DNA of 41,358 nt from Alphaproteobacteria bacterium (GTDB lineage: Bacteria; Pseudomonadota; Alphaproteobacteria; Reyranellales; Reyranellaceae). The notes beneath the pieces are model-generated. The model was not told the origin of the DNA. It did no database searches and saw only the letters and a list, made by a program, of their open reading frames with translations. Positions 10,527 to 19,991 of this stretch are shown here, piece after piece (within the stretch, counting starts at the first letter, position 1; the number at the start of each line of letters is the position of its first letter). The stretch spans positions 1 through 41,358 of the forward strand of contig RGPT01000008.1 of the NCBI GenBank assembly GCA_010032545.1, given 5' to 3'. A program made the translations under genes and the position numbers.

Positions 10527-11469
10527 TGCGGTTCCCTCGCGCCGCGTACCTGGCCCTGATCCGGTTCAGCGCGCCCATCAACCCGTCCGGCAGCATCACC
10601 ACCACGGCGACGAGAGCCAGGCCGAAGAGTATCTGGTGGATGTCGCCCAGATTGCTCAGGAATTCGGGCAGGAAGGTAACGAACACGGCGCCGGCGACGA
10701 TCCCGGGGATCGAGGTGGCGCCACCGATCACGGGGATCAGCAGGAAGCTGATGGAACGATCGACAGTGAAGCTCTGAGTGCTGACGAACGAGACGTGGTG
10801 CGCGAACAGGCTGCCGGCGAGGCTGCCGAACAAGGCGCAAACGACGAAGACACGGGTTCTGAGGCCTTGCAGATCGATCGACAGCGAAGCCGCGGCGGTG
10901 TTGGAGTCGCGCATCGCGCGCAGCATCAGGCCGGTGCGGCTGTCGACGAGGTTGCGCGCGGCTGCCATGCAGGCGAAGGCCACGATCCACACGAAGAAGT
11001 AGTAGCGCGAGGGGCGGTCGAGCACGAAGCCGAAGATGTCGATCTTGGGGATGCCGCCGATGCCAAGCGTGCCGCCGGTCAGCCAGTCCCATTCGAAGAA
11101 CAGCGCACTGGCGATGGCGCTGAGCGCCAGCGTACCCAGCGCCAGGAAGTAGCCGGTAAGCCGCAGAATGGGCCGGCCGATGACGTAGGCCAGCGTCATG
11201 CTGATCGCTGCGCCGACGACAAAGCCCACGGCACTCGGAAGGCCCATCATCACGGTGCAATAGGCGCTGGCATAGGCGCCGAGTCCGTAGAAGGTCGCCT
11301 GGGCCAGATTGACGATGCCGCAATGGCCCAGCAGCAGGCCGATGCCGAGGCCTGCGACGGTGTAGATGCCAGTGAAGACCAGCAGGTCGGCGATGTTGCG
11401 CGGTACGACAAAGGGCAACATCGCCCAGATAACGAGCGCGACTGCGATCCAGAGCAAACGTCGGGTCAT
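10516..11469 (-). CDS. livM: ABC transporter permease (LivM-like)
   Basis: GLGIGLLLGHCGIVNLAQATFYGLGAYASAY, MRAMRDSNTAAASLSIDLQGLRTRVFV. Confidence 0.92.
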   Translation of the reverse strand: MTRRLLWIAVALVIWAMLPFVVPRNIADLLVFTGIYTVAGLGIGLLLGHCGIVNLAQATFYGLGAYASAYCTVMMGLPSAVGFVVGAAISMTLAYVIGRPILRLTGYFLALGTLALSAIASALFFEWDWLTGGTLGIGGIPKIDIFGFVLDRPSRYYFFVWIVAFACMAAARNLVDSRTGLMLRAMRDSNTAAASLSIDLQGLRTRVFVVCALFGSLAGSLFAHHVSFVSTQSFTVDRSISFLLIPVIGGATSIPGIVAGAVFVTFLPEFLSNLGDIHQILFGLALVAVVVMLPDGLMGALNRIRARYAARGNRNAD

Positions 11470-11473
11470 GGTC

Positions 11474-12361
11474 TCATCCGCCCCGGCGGCCAGCGCGGCC
11501 GAGCATGCCGTGCGGCATCAGGATCATGATCACGATCAGAACCGAAAAGGCCACGACGTCCTTGTAGCTCGACGAAATTCCGATGATGGCCAGAGATTCG
11601 ACCAGGCCGAGTGTGATGCCGCCGACCGCGGCCCCCAACGGATTGGTCAGCCCTCCCAATACGGCGGCGGCGAAGCCCTTCAAAGTCAGGTTGAGGCCGA
11701 GCTGATAGTCGACGCCGATCAACGGTGTCACAAGGATGCCGCCAACGGCGCCCAGCAGGCCGCCGAGTATGAACGTGAAGGTCCGCATGCGCCTGACGTT
11801 GATGCCGGTCGTTGCGGCGCCGTCGGCGTCGATCGAGGCAGCCATCATCGACAGACCGACCGTCGTGCGATGGAAGAAGGCACGCAGCAGGAGGGTGACG
11901 GCGATGCCAATCGCGATCAGCCACAGCGCGTGGAATTGCATGACCGCGTCGAGCACGATCAGCACGCCTTCGCCGCCGAGCGGCGGCAGCAGGTGGCCAT
12001 CGCGGCCGACAAAGAACAGGATGCTTGCCGAAAGGGTGAGTGCCAGTCCGATGGTGAGCAGCAGAAAGCTGTCCTCGCTGGCGTTCTTCGCAGCCATGTA
12101 GCGCACGAAGGCGACCTCGATAAAGGCGCCGACGAGGGCGCCTGCCAAGGACCCGCCGAGGATCGCGGCCGGGTAGGGCCAGCCGGCCTTTGTCAGGAGC
12201 AGGACCGTCGTCATGGCGCCGATGACGCTGAATTCGCCCTGCATGGCGTTAATGACGCGGCTGCCCTTGAATATCGCCGCCAGGCCCATGCCGACCAGGG
12301 CGTAGACCATGCCGTTCGTCACGCCGGCGAAGACGGCCTGCAGCACCAGGCTGAGCGTCAT
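11474..12361 (-). CDS. livH: ABC transporter permease (LivH-like)
   Basis: VFAGVTNGMVYALVGMGLAAIFKGSRVINAMQGEFSVIGAM; GLTNPLGAAVGGITLGLVES. Confidence 0.92.
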   Translation of the reverse strand: MTLSLVLQAVFAGVTNGMVYALVGMGLAAIFKGSRVINAMQGEFSVIGAMTTVLLLTKAGWPYPAAILGGSLAGALVGAFIEVAFVRYMAAKNASEDSFLLLTIGLALTLSASILFFVGRDGHLLPPLGGEGVLIVLDAVMQFHALWLIAIGIAVTLLLRAFFHRTTVGLSMMAASIDADGAATTGINVRRMRTFTFILGGLLGAVGGILVTPLIGVDYQLGLNLTLKGFAAAVLGGLTNPLGAAVGGITLGLVESLAIIGISSSYKDVVAFSVLIVIMILMPHGMLGRAGRRGG

Positions 12362-12387
12362 GTCGGTATCCTTTGCGTCGAGGGCGG

Positions 12388-12415
12388 GGCGCAGCGGTTC
12401 CGGTGCCGCTGCGCC
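12388..12415 (-). promoter_or_regulatory. Strong intergenic stem-loop between livK-like and livH-like genes
   Basis: GGCGCAGCGG-TTCCGGTG-CCGCTGCGCC, perfect 10-bp stem with further G/C pairing outside. Confidence 0.6.
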
Positions 12416-12430
12416 GCCCCGAGTCGGTTG

Positions 12431-13564
12431 CTACTGCGCGATACGGAAAGGAATGCGCGTGTACTTTCCACCCACCAGCTTGGAAAAGACGTAGCTCGAC
12501 AACGGGATACCGGTCATGTCGTCGGCCGCGAAGTCGTAGTTCGCGAGCACGCCAGAGTAGGGACCGCGCATCGCATCGCAGACGGCCTGTGGGGTGGCGT
12601 TGGGACCGGCCTTGCCGATCGCCTGGGCCATGATGTGGACGGCATCCCAGCCCGCCGTCTCGAAGTTCTTTGGCGTGCTGTTGTAGGTCTGCTTGTAGAG
12701 GTCGACGAAGGCCTTCTGGTGGGGCAGGGGGTCCTCGCCAACGACGAACTCAGGAATCACCACATTGTCGGCGCCCGGACCCATGGCGTTGACGTACTCG
12801 TAGGATGAGGAGCCGATGGCGGCCACCACGGGCTGCGTCATCTGAAGTTGCTTCACGTTGCGGAAAGGAGTGGCTGACGTGGCGATGATGAATACGGCAT
12901 CCGGCTGCGCCGCCTTCACTTTCGCGGCCTGCGTAGTTGTGTCGGTGGCGCCGACCTCAAACTTCTCGACTGCCACCAGCTTGACGCCATAGCTCTCCGC
13001 GATCGGGCGAATCTCTGCCATGACGACATTGCCGTACCCGGCGTCGTGCAGCACCCCGACCTTGGCCGCCTTGATGCTCTTGGCATACTCCAGGAGTGCC
13101 TGGGCGTTCAGCTTCTGTGGCGGCAGGACATGGGCCACGCACTTGCGTTCCTTCTCGACTGCGGGGCCGATTCCGGTGAAGGCGATCTGCGGAATCTTGT
13201 TGGCGTGGGTGACGCCGCCGACCGCCACCGTGCTTGCAGTCAATGACGGTCCCAGCAGTCCGATCACCTTCTGACCGAAAAGAAGTTCGTTCGCCTTGCT
13301 GAGCGCTGTGTCAGGATTTGACGCATCGTCCTCGATGATGAGCCTGATCGGGCGGCCGTTGATGCCACCCTTGGCATTGATGGTCTTCTCGGCCAACAGC
13401 ATACCGTTGCGTTCGGGGATCCCGAGCCCGGCGCCGGCGCCTGTCACGGAAACGATGGCGCCGATCTTGACGGGCTCGCCGGAGGTCTGCGCCTTGGCGG
13501 CAAAGGCGCATGTGGCGACCAGCACAACGGTGCCGGCTAATCTTGCAACCGATGACATCGACAT
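12431..13564 (-). CDS. livK: ABC transporter substrate-binding protein (LivK-like)
   Basis: Signal peptide; GEPVKIGAIVSVTGAGAGLGIPERNGMLLAEKTINAKGGINGRPIRLIIEDDASNPDTA. Confidence 0.93.
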   Translation of the reverse strand: MSMSSVARLAGTVVLVATCAFAAKAQTSGEPVKIGAIVSVTGAGAGLGIPERNGMLLAEKTINAKGGINGRPIRLIIEDDASNPDTALSKANELLFGQKVIGLLGPSLTASTVAVGGVTHANKIPQIAFTGIGPAVEKERKCVAHVLPPQKLNAQALLEYAKSIKAAKVGVLHDAGYGNVVMAEIRPIAESYGVKLVAVEKFEVGATDTTTQAAKVKAAQPDAVFIIATSATPFRNVKQLQMTQPVVAAIGSSSYEYVNAMGPGADNVVIPEFVVGEDPLPHQKAFVDLYKQTYNSTPKNFETAGWDAVHIMAQAIGKAGPNATPQAVCDAMRGPYSGVLANYDFAADDMTGIPLSSYVFSKLVGGKYTRIPFRIAQ

Positions 13565-13611
13565 TGTTGTTTCCTCCCAGTTATTGAATCCGACTTGTCG
13601 CCGGCTCCCGG

Positions 13612-14856
13612 CTAGAGAAGCGGCGGCGGTCCCGCCATGCCGAGAGCGTGCTGACCGAACAACGCACCCTGAATGTCGGGTGAGAACATGACGTGCGCGT
13701 TGGCGGCATGCGCATCGCGGAAAAGGCGCTGCATAGTGCCGCTGAGATAGAGGCCGCCAGAACCGGCAACGCCCATGAGGATGTCGACGGCCTCCAGGCA
13801 GAGCCGCACCGAGAAGTAGGCGTCGCGCCGGTAGCGCAGCTTGTCCTCGTGTGCAGGCTCATGCCCGGCGCGGGCGGCCGCCATTGCATGCTCGCAGGCC
13901 TGCCGCATCATCAGTTCCGCTGTGTCGATGCGCACCGATGCCTCGGCAACCTTGATCTGGACGGCCTGGCTGCTGCCCACCGGCAGGCCCGTTGTCGTCG
14001 CGTTGCGCTTGCGTGCGCTGCCTACCGTTGTCTCGTAGGCGCCACGGGCACAGCCCAGCATCACGCCGGACAGCACATAGGGGCCAAGCGCCAACATCGG
14101 CAGCCGGAACAGCGGCGAGGAGTTCACCGACGAACCGGGGTGTTGCTTGCCGTTCAGCGCCCAGGCCGTGAGCGTCAAGTACTCGGGCACAAACTGGCGC
14201 TTGATGGCGACGTCCTTCGAGCCGGTGCCCGCCAGGCCCACGGCGTGCCAAGTGTCGATGATCTCGTATTGCGACCGGTGGACAAGGGCGAAGCGCTGGT
14301 CGACGGGTGGACCGTCATCGCCTTCACGCACCATGAAGGCCAGCATGTTCCAGTCGGAATTATCGACGCCCGAAGACAGAGGCCAGCGGCCGGTGATTTC
14401 GTAGCCACCGTCGACCTTGCGGCCACGTCCCGCCGGGAACGCCAGAGATGTGGCGATCAGGACATCAGGCGAAGCATCCCAGAGTTCGTGCTGTGCTTCA
14501 GGCGTGAAGTAGCCAAGCATCCAGTGGTGACTTGCGAGGTTGCCGAGGTTCCAGGCTGTCGACGGGCAGACGCGCGCCACCTCGGCACAAGTGTCGACCA
14601 GGATGCCGACATCGAGGTCGGCGCCCCCGATGCGGGCCGGCTGCACCACGCGGAAAAGCCCGCTGTCGTGCAGGCTGCGTTCGGTCGCGTCGGGCATCCG
14701 GCGGAGTCGCTCGCACTCCTCGGCGCGCGCGGCGATCTGTGGCACGAGAGCCCGTGCACGGCCGACCATTTCGCCATAGCTGATGCCGGCGAACGATGTT
14801 CTCGATTTCGGCAGCGTCGCCGACGGCTTCCAGGCCGTGGCTGCAGTCGTCTGCAT
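13612..14856 (-). CDS. Acyl-CoA dehydrogenase-like / HsaA-type flavin hydroxylase family protein
   Basis: PDATERSLHDSGLFRVVQPARIGGADLDVGILVDTCAEVARVCPSTAWNLGNLASHHWMLGYF. Confidence 0.88.
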   Translation of the reverse strand: MQTTAATAWKPSATLPKSRTSFAGISYGEMVGRARALVPQIAARAEECERLRRMPDATERSLHDSGLFRVVQPARIGGADLDVGILVDTCAEVARVCPSTAWNLGNLASHHWMLGYFTPEAQHELWDASPDVLIATSLAFPAGRGRKVDGGYEITGRWPLSSGVDNSDWNMLAFMVREGDDGPPVDQRFALVHRSQYEIIDTWHAVGLAGTGSKDVAIKRQFVPEYLTLTAWALNGKQHPGSSVNSSPLFRLPMLALGPYVLSGVMLGCARGAYETTVGSARKRNATTTGLPVGSSQAVQIKVAEASVRIDTAELMMRQACEHAMAAARAGHEPAHEDKLRYRRDAYFSVRLCLEAVDILMGVAGSGGLYLSGTMQRLFRDAHAANAHVMFSPDIQGALFGQHALGMAGPPPLL

Positions 14857-14917
14857 TGCCTTTCCTCCCGGCAGTGCTGCTTGTTGTTGCGGCGACGATG
14901 CACGGCGACAGATGTCA

Positions 14918-14950
14918 GGTCAAGCGACCTAGAAATTTGGTCAATTGACC
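14918..14950. promoter_or_regulatory. Two similar palindromic operator-like sites in divergent promoter
   Basis: GGTCAAGCGACC (14918-14929) and the perfect palindrome GGTCAATTGACC (14939-14950), centres 21 bp apart. Confidence 0.6.
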
Positions 14951-15008
14951 TCACCGATAGCGTGCCCGATAACTTCCTCAACGAGCGGGCTCACGGGAGG
15001 AGCACAAA

Positions 15009-15446
15009 ATGGCGGTCAAGGTCATGGAGATTCATCATCACGCCGTACGCATCGGCGCTGATGACAAGACTTTGCTCGATCTGAAGAGTTTCTATGGCGA
15101 CGTGCTTGGCCTCCACGCCGATGAAGGCCGGCCAGCCCTACCGGGTATTCCTGGCGCCTGGATAAATGTCGGTGACGTCGGCCAGATCCATTTGATCGGC
15201 GGCGACCTGCCGTCGCCCTTCGCGCAGGGACCGGGCCGAGACCCGACCGCGCCGCATGTCGCGCTTGCGGTGGAGAACATCGTCGAGACCAAGGCCGAAC
15301 TCGATCGCCTGGGCGCGCAGTACTGGTCGCTTAAGGGAGCCACCGGCCCCGACGCCGAGCAGCTGTTCCTCACCGATCCGTGCGGCAACATGATCGAGCT
15401 GCATCAGTTCGACAAATGCCGGTGCCGGCTCAAGAGTCGCGCCTAG
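15009..15446 (+). CDS. VOC/glyoxalase family protein
   Basis: IHHHAVRIG...FYGDVLGL..., HVALAVENIVETKAELDRLGAQYW, FLTDPCGNMIELHQ. Confidence 0.9.
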   Translation: MAVKVMEIHHHAVRIGADDKTLLDLKSFYGDVLGLHADEGRPALPGIPGAWINVGDVGQIHLIGGDLPSPFAQGPGRDPTAPHVALAVENIVETKAELDRLGAQYWSLKGATGPDAEQLFLTDPCGNMIELHQFDKCRCRLKSRA

Positions 15447-15452
15447 TATCGT

Positions 15453-16169
15453 TCAGCGTCCGGTCGGCGCGGCAAGGCCTGCACACAGGAACGGCACCAT
15501 TTCGCGGATCGCGGTCTCCATGTCGGCGGGATCGCAGCGCCCCTGCGAGATTGCCTCGAGGCGGCCGGGTTGCAGCAGCGTCCACACGTATGCGCCCATC
15601 ATGAAATAGTAGCGCCAGTAGAGGACATCCGCCGGCATCTTGGGCAGGGCGCGCTGGATCGCGGCGACATAGAGCGCGTTGGTCTCGTCATAGACGCTCG
15701 CGCGCACGACGCTCGCTGTCTCGTCGGGGTCCGTGAACAAGCGTGCGTGCATCTGCATCGAGACCGGCCGTCCGCCTTGCCGCGCCTTGGGCAGCAGGAG
15801 CGAACGCACGAGCGCATCGACCAGTACCTCAAGCGGCACCTTCCCGTTCGGACTGGCGGCTTCGGCACTGCGCAGCAGACGTCGGCGACGGTCCGTGACC
15901 TCGAGGCCGTGCCGCGCCACCACCGCCTCAAAGATCGCTCGCTTGGAGTCGAAATAGTAGTGTAGCTGGCCAACATTCACGCGCGCGCGGCTGGCGATGG
16001 CGCGTGTCGTCGCCCCACCGTAGCCGGAGCGACCGAACATTTCCTCTGCGACGTCCAGAATCCGCCCCGGGACGTCGGTGCGTACACTCTTGGTACGTGC
16101 TCGCGGTGCCTTCGCCGCCGCCGGGGACCTCGCCTTTCTCGGCCGCGCCCGGGATTTCGTCTTCGCCAC
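15453..16169 (-). CDS. TetR/AcrR family transcriptional regulator with basic N-terminal extension
   Basis: RILDVAEEMFGRSGYGGATTRAIASRARVNVGQLHYYFDSKRAIFEAVV; GTG at 16169 preceded by GAGGGGGG as likely start. Confidence 0.88.
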   Translation of the reverse strand: MAKTKSRARPRKARSPAAAKAPRARTKSVRTDVPGRILDVAEEMFGRSGYGGATTRAIASRARVNVGQLHYYFDSKRAIFEAVVARHGLEVTDRRRRLLRSAEAASPNGKVPLEVLVDALVRSLLLPKARQGGRPVSMQMHARLFTDPDETASVVRASVYDETNALYVAAIQRALPKMPADVLYWRYYFMMGAYVWTLLQPGRLEAISQGRCDPADMETAIREMVPFLCAGLAAPTGR

Positions 16170-16500
16170 AACCCCCCTCGTGACGGAACGTCGAGTCCAT
16201 CGCAGAAGGCGTTGTGCCAGTTTCGAAGTTCGGTGGCGAGCCCTTCGTGGGCACAAGTCGACACCCGTTCCATCACGAGACGAGCCGCCGCTTCGGTGCA
16301 GGGCATCGGGATTGCAGCAGCGCGAGGTCCCATTTGATCGCGCGCATCAACGAAGGCTTTGCTGCGATGCGGCGCGGGCATTCGCACGGTCGTGTTGCCC
16401 TGGGACGGGCGGGGCGAATTGGCTTGACCGTCTGTCGTGTTGGCGGGACGCTTGACGCTGGCGGGCGTTCATAGCGCCGCTTGTCGAAGCGAGTGAGTCC

Positions 16501-17334
16501 ATGCCCAAACTTCTGTCCGCCGACGCTGTCGAAAAATACAAGCACGATGGTTACTACTTCCCGGTCGACATCCTGTCGGAAGCGGAGACGCGCGATTTGC
16601 GTCGGCGCCTTGAAGTACATGAAGCGGAGATGGGCGGCCCGATCCAAGGCGACCGGCGCCACAAGGCGCATCTCTATCTCACCTGGCTCAACGACCTGAT
16701 CCGCCACCCGCGCATCCTCGACGCCGTCGAGGACGTGCTCGGTCCCGATCTCCTGTGCTGGAGCACGAGCTTCTTCATCAAGGAGGCGTCCGATCCCGGC
16801 TTCGTGTCGTGGCACCAGGACGCCACCTACTGGGGGCTGAGCTCGCCCGACGTCATGACGGTGTGGCTGGCCTTCACGCCAGCCAATCTCCTGAACGGCT
16901 GCATGAAGTTCATGCCGGGCTCGCATCGCGTCCAGCTCGAGCATCGCGACACGTTCGACGAGCATAATCTCCTGAGCCGCGGTCAGGAGATCGCCGTCAA
17001 CGTCGACGAAGCCAAGGGCGTGGCGGCAGCGCTGAAGCCTGGCCAGGCGTCCCTGCATCACGTGCTGCTGGCGCATGGCTCGGAGCCCAACAGGTCGCAG
17101 GATCGCCGCATCGGTTTTGCGATCCGCTACGTTCCGACCTACGTGAAACAGGCAGTCGGTGCGGCCGACAGCGCCACGCTCGTGCGCGGCGTCGATGCCC
17201 ATCGCAATTTCGAGCACGAATCGAGGCCCGCGGCCGACTGTGACGCCGAGGCGCTTGCCCGGCACGCGGCCATCGTCGGTCGGCAGGTTCAGGTTCTCTA
17301 TCGCGGTACCGGTCAGGAACATTTCCGGCCATAA
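16501..17334 (+). CDS. Phytanoyl-CoA dioxygenase (PhyH) family protein
   Basis: SWHQDATYWGLSSPDVMTVWLAFTPANLLNGCMKFMPGSHR; LHHVLLAHGSEPNRSQDRRIGFAIRYVP. Confidence 0.92.
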   Translation: MPKLLSADAVEKYKHDGYYFPVDILSEAETRDLRRRLEVHEAEMGGPIQGDRRHKAHLYLTWLNDLIRHPRILDAVEDVLGPDLLCWSTSFFIKEASDPGFVSWHQDATYWGLSSPDVMTVWLAFTPANLLNGCMKFMPGSHRVQLEHRDTFDEHNLLSRGQEIAVNVDEAKGVAAALKPGQASLHHVLLAHGSEPNRSQDRRIGFAIRYVPTYVKQAVGAADSATLVRGVDAHRNFEHESRPAADCDAEALARHAAIVGRQVQVLYRGTGQEHFRP

Positions 17335-17382
17335 GGCAGTTCGCTTGGCGACGCACGCCTATCTCAGATTGGCATAGGCGGC

Positions 17383-19107
17383 ATGGACGGCAGAAGCTTT
17401 CGCATCGGCATCGACGTCGGCGGCACCTTCACCAAGGCGGTGCTGGTCGACAATGCGACACGCGAGGTTGTCGGCCGGTATTCGGTGCTGACCACCCATG
17501 CCGACGATCGCGGCGTGGCCAAGGGCGTCGTCGAGGTGTTCCGCCGCGTCCTCGAGCGCTCCGGCGTCGATCCCGAGGACGTGATCTTCCTGGCCCACAG
17601 CACCACCCAGGCCACCAATGCCCTGCTGGAAGGCGACGTGGCGCCGGTCGGCGTGATCGGCACCTCGAGTCCGGCCCAGGCGCTGCTGGCACGCCGACAG
17701 AGCAACGTCGGCGAGATCGAACTGGCGCCCGGGCGCTTCCTGCGGTCGGGCCATCGCTTCATCACCTCGGATCAGCTCACCGAGACGAGCGCGCGGGTGG
17801 CGGTCGAGGAATTGCATGCCGAGGGCGTGCGCGTCGTGGTCGCGACCAGCGCCTTCGGCGTCGACGACCACGGCAGCGAGGAAATCATCCGCCGGGCGGC
17901 CGTCGGCGCCGGAATGGCCGTGACCTGCGGCCACGAGATATCGAAGCTCTACGGGCTCGCGACGCGGACCCGCACGGCGGTGATCAACGCCAGCATCCTG
18001 CCCAGGATGATCGACACCGCCAACATGACCGAGGCCAGCGTGCGCGAGGCCGGCATCCGGGCGCCGCTCATGATCATGCGCGGCGATGGCGGTGTCATGG
18101 ATATCCAAGAGATGCGGCGCCGGCCGGCGATGACGATGCTGTCGGGGCCGGCCGCCAGCGTCGCCGGCGCGCTCATGCATCTGAGGATCACCGACGGCAT
18201 CTACTTCGAGGTCGGCGGCACCAGCACGAACATCGGCGTCATCCGCAACGGCCGGCCGACGGTGAAGTACGCCCGCGTGGGCGGACACGAAACCTATGTG
18301 AGTTCGCTCGATGTGCGCGTGTTGGGCATTGCCGGCGGCAGCATGGTGCGCGTGAGCGACGGCAAGATCGTCGATGTCGGGCCGCGCAGCGCCCATATCG
18401 CCGGGCTTCCCTATTCGGCTTTCGCCGCCCCAGCCGTCTTCGCCGGCGCACGGGTCGAGCTTTTCCGACCCAAGAGCGACGATCCGGACGATTATGTCGC
18501 GATCCGCGCTGCCGACGGCACGCGCTATGCCTTCACCACGACCTGCGCCGCCAACGTGCTGGGCTATGCCACGCCCGGACTGCACGCCTACGGCAATCCC
18601 CAGTCGGCCCGCCTGGCAATGGCGCCACTTGCCGCAATGCTCGGGTGCCCGGTCGAGGAGGCTGCCCGCCGGATCCTCGAACGCGCCACCGACAAGGCCA
18701 TTCCCGTCGTCGAGCAGCTGATCGCCGAGTATGGCCTCGACCCGCACCAGGCCGTGCTGGTGGGCGAGGGCGGGGGTGCCGGGGCCCTGATCCCCTTTAC
18801 CGCCCAGCGCATGGGGCTCTCCCACACCATCTCCCAGGATGCTGAAGTCATTTCCTCGATCGGCGTGGCGCTGGCGCTGGTGCGAGAGGTCATCGAGCGG
18901 GTCATTGCCAACCCGCGACCGGAGGACCTCGAGGCCATCAGGCAAGAGGCCTTCGATGCCGTCGTCAGGCTGGGGGCGGCAGCGGAGAGCGTCGAGGTCA
19001 CCGTCGAGGTCAATTCGCACAGCCAGCGTGTGCGGGCGACGGCGATCGGCGCTTCAGAGATGCGGGTGAAAACCCGGACCAGCTACGCGGGCGAAGACGC
19101 CGCCTAG
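17383..19107 (+). CDS. Hydantoinase/oxoprolinase family protein (HyuA-like)
   Basis: FRIGIDVGGTFTKAVLVDN, HSTTQATNALLEGDVAPVGVIGT, MLSGPAASVAGALMHLRITDGIYFEVGGTSTNIGVI, VGEGGGAGALIPFTAQRMGL. Confidence 0.88.
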   Translation: MDGRSFRIGIDVGGTFTKAVLVDNATREVVGRYSVLTTHADDRGVAKGVVEVFRRVLERSGVDPEDVIFLAHSTTQATNALLEGDVAPVGVIGTSSPAQALLARRQSNVGEIELAPGRFLRSGHRFITSDQLTETSARVAVEELHAEGVRVVVATSAFGVDDHGSEEIIRRAAVGAGMAVTCGHEISKLYGLATRTRTAVINASILPRMIDTANMTEASVREAGIRAPLMIMRGDGGVMDIQEMRRRPAMTMLSGPAASVAGALMHLRITDGIYFEVGGTSTNIGVIRNGRPTVKYARVGGHETYVSSLDVRVLGIAGGSMVRVSDGKIVDVGPRSAHIAGLPYSAFAAPAVFAGARVELFRPKSDDPDDYVAIRAADGTRYAFTTTCAANVLGYATPGLHAYGNPQSARLAMAPLAAMLGCPVEEAARRILERATDKAIPVVEQLIAEYGLDPHQAVLVGEGGGAGALIPFTAQRMGLSHTISQDAEVISSIGVALALVREVIERVIANPRPEDLEAIRQEAFDAVVRLGAAAESVEVTVEVNSHSQRVRATAIGASEMRVKTRTSYAGEDAA

Positions 19108-19221
19108 GCGACTGCGCCGCTGCAACGACTCCGCCTGCCGGCCGTGGGACGCATCGCTGCGAAGCCTACGGCCCGGTCTTTTGCGTCATCACCGGCGAGC
19201 TCGTCGGGTCGCCGGCGCGGC

Positions 19222-19893
19222 TCAGTTGGCCGCGAAGCAGTACAGCAGGCCGGCGCCTCCGGTCGACACCAGGGACGAGGCATTGCAGCCGCGCGAGGGA
19301 TGGGAAGCGTTCCACGACTTGGAAGCTTCGTCGTCGCGCAGGCCCATGCGGTCGTGGTGGCCGACCATGGCGGAGCCGTCGTTGCCGCCCTTGGTCCAGT
19401 TGCCGCAGGTCATGTCCTTGTCCGGTGGCGGCGCGGTGCCGTCGGCCAGGGTGCCCGTGAGAATGTCGTGCTGGTTCACGACGAACAGACGGCTGGGGAT
19501 CATCCGGCCGTTCTCCGACCGGCCGTTCTCGGTGTTGATCTTGTTGTTGGCCGAGTGCAGGTCCTCGACGCTGGCGGCGATCTGCACGCCCGCGCTGTTG
19601 ACCCACGGGCCCTTGCCGATGCGGTCGCGGGCGTTGATGGCCGGTTTGCCGTCGACCGCCTGGGTGCTGAGATAGGCCCGCCAGGTCTTGCCGCCGGCGC
19701 CGACCCGGGTGGCCAGCACCTGACAGTGACGGTCCGCGCCTTCGATGCCGCCGAAGTCGGCGCCGAACGGGCTGCCGACGCTGGTGATGAAGAAGGTCAT
19801 GTTCGCCGACTGCGGCTGCTGCGCGACAGCCCCACCGGTGACTGCGAGCACGATGGACGCGGCCACGACGGCGGCACGGGAATACTTGGACAT
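19222..19893 (-). CDS. Secreted lectin-like / collagen NC10-endostatin-like domain protein
   Basis: Signal peptide; FFITSVGSPFGADFGGIEGADRHCQVLATRVGAGGKTWRAYLSTQ...INARDRIGKGPWVNSAGVQIA. Confidence 0.65.
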   Translation of the reverse strand: MSKYSRAAVVAASIVLAVTGGAVAQQPQSANMTFFITSVGSPFGADFGGIEGADRHCQVLATRVGAGGKTWRAYLSTQAVDGKPAINARDRIGKGPWVNSAGVQIAASVEDLHSANNKINTENGRSENGRMIPSRLFVVNQHDILTGTLADGTAPPPDKDMTCGNWTKGGNDGSAMVGHHDRMGLRDDEASKSWNASHPSRGCNASSLVSTGGAGLLYCFAAN

Positions 19894-19991
19894 GAGGCTC
19901 CTCTGGGATTTTCTTGGTCCTCGAAGCGTCGTCTCCCGGGCCGACCGGATACTATTACATTGCCGATAACATTCCCGTGCGCGAGACGCGG

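Noticed and set aside
10375-12808. Long plus-strand ORFs (384 and 480 aa)
   Set aside because: Antisense to the livGMHK genes, whose products are unmistakable.
17359-19020. 553-aa minus-strand ORF
   Set aside because: Antisense to the HyuA-like gene with low-complexity H/D/G/A-rich composition; no domain.
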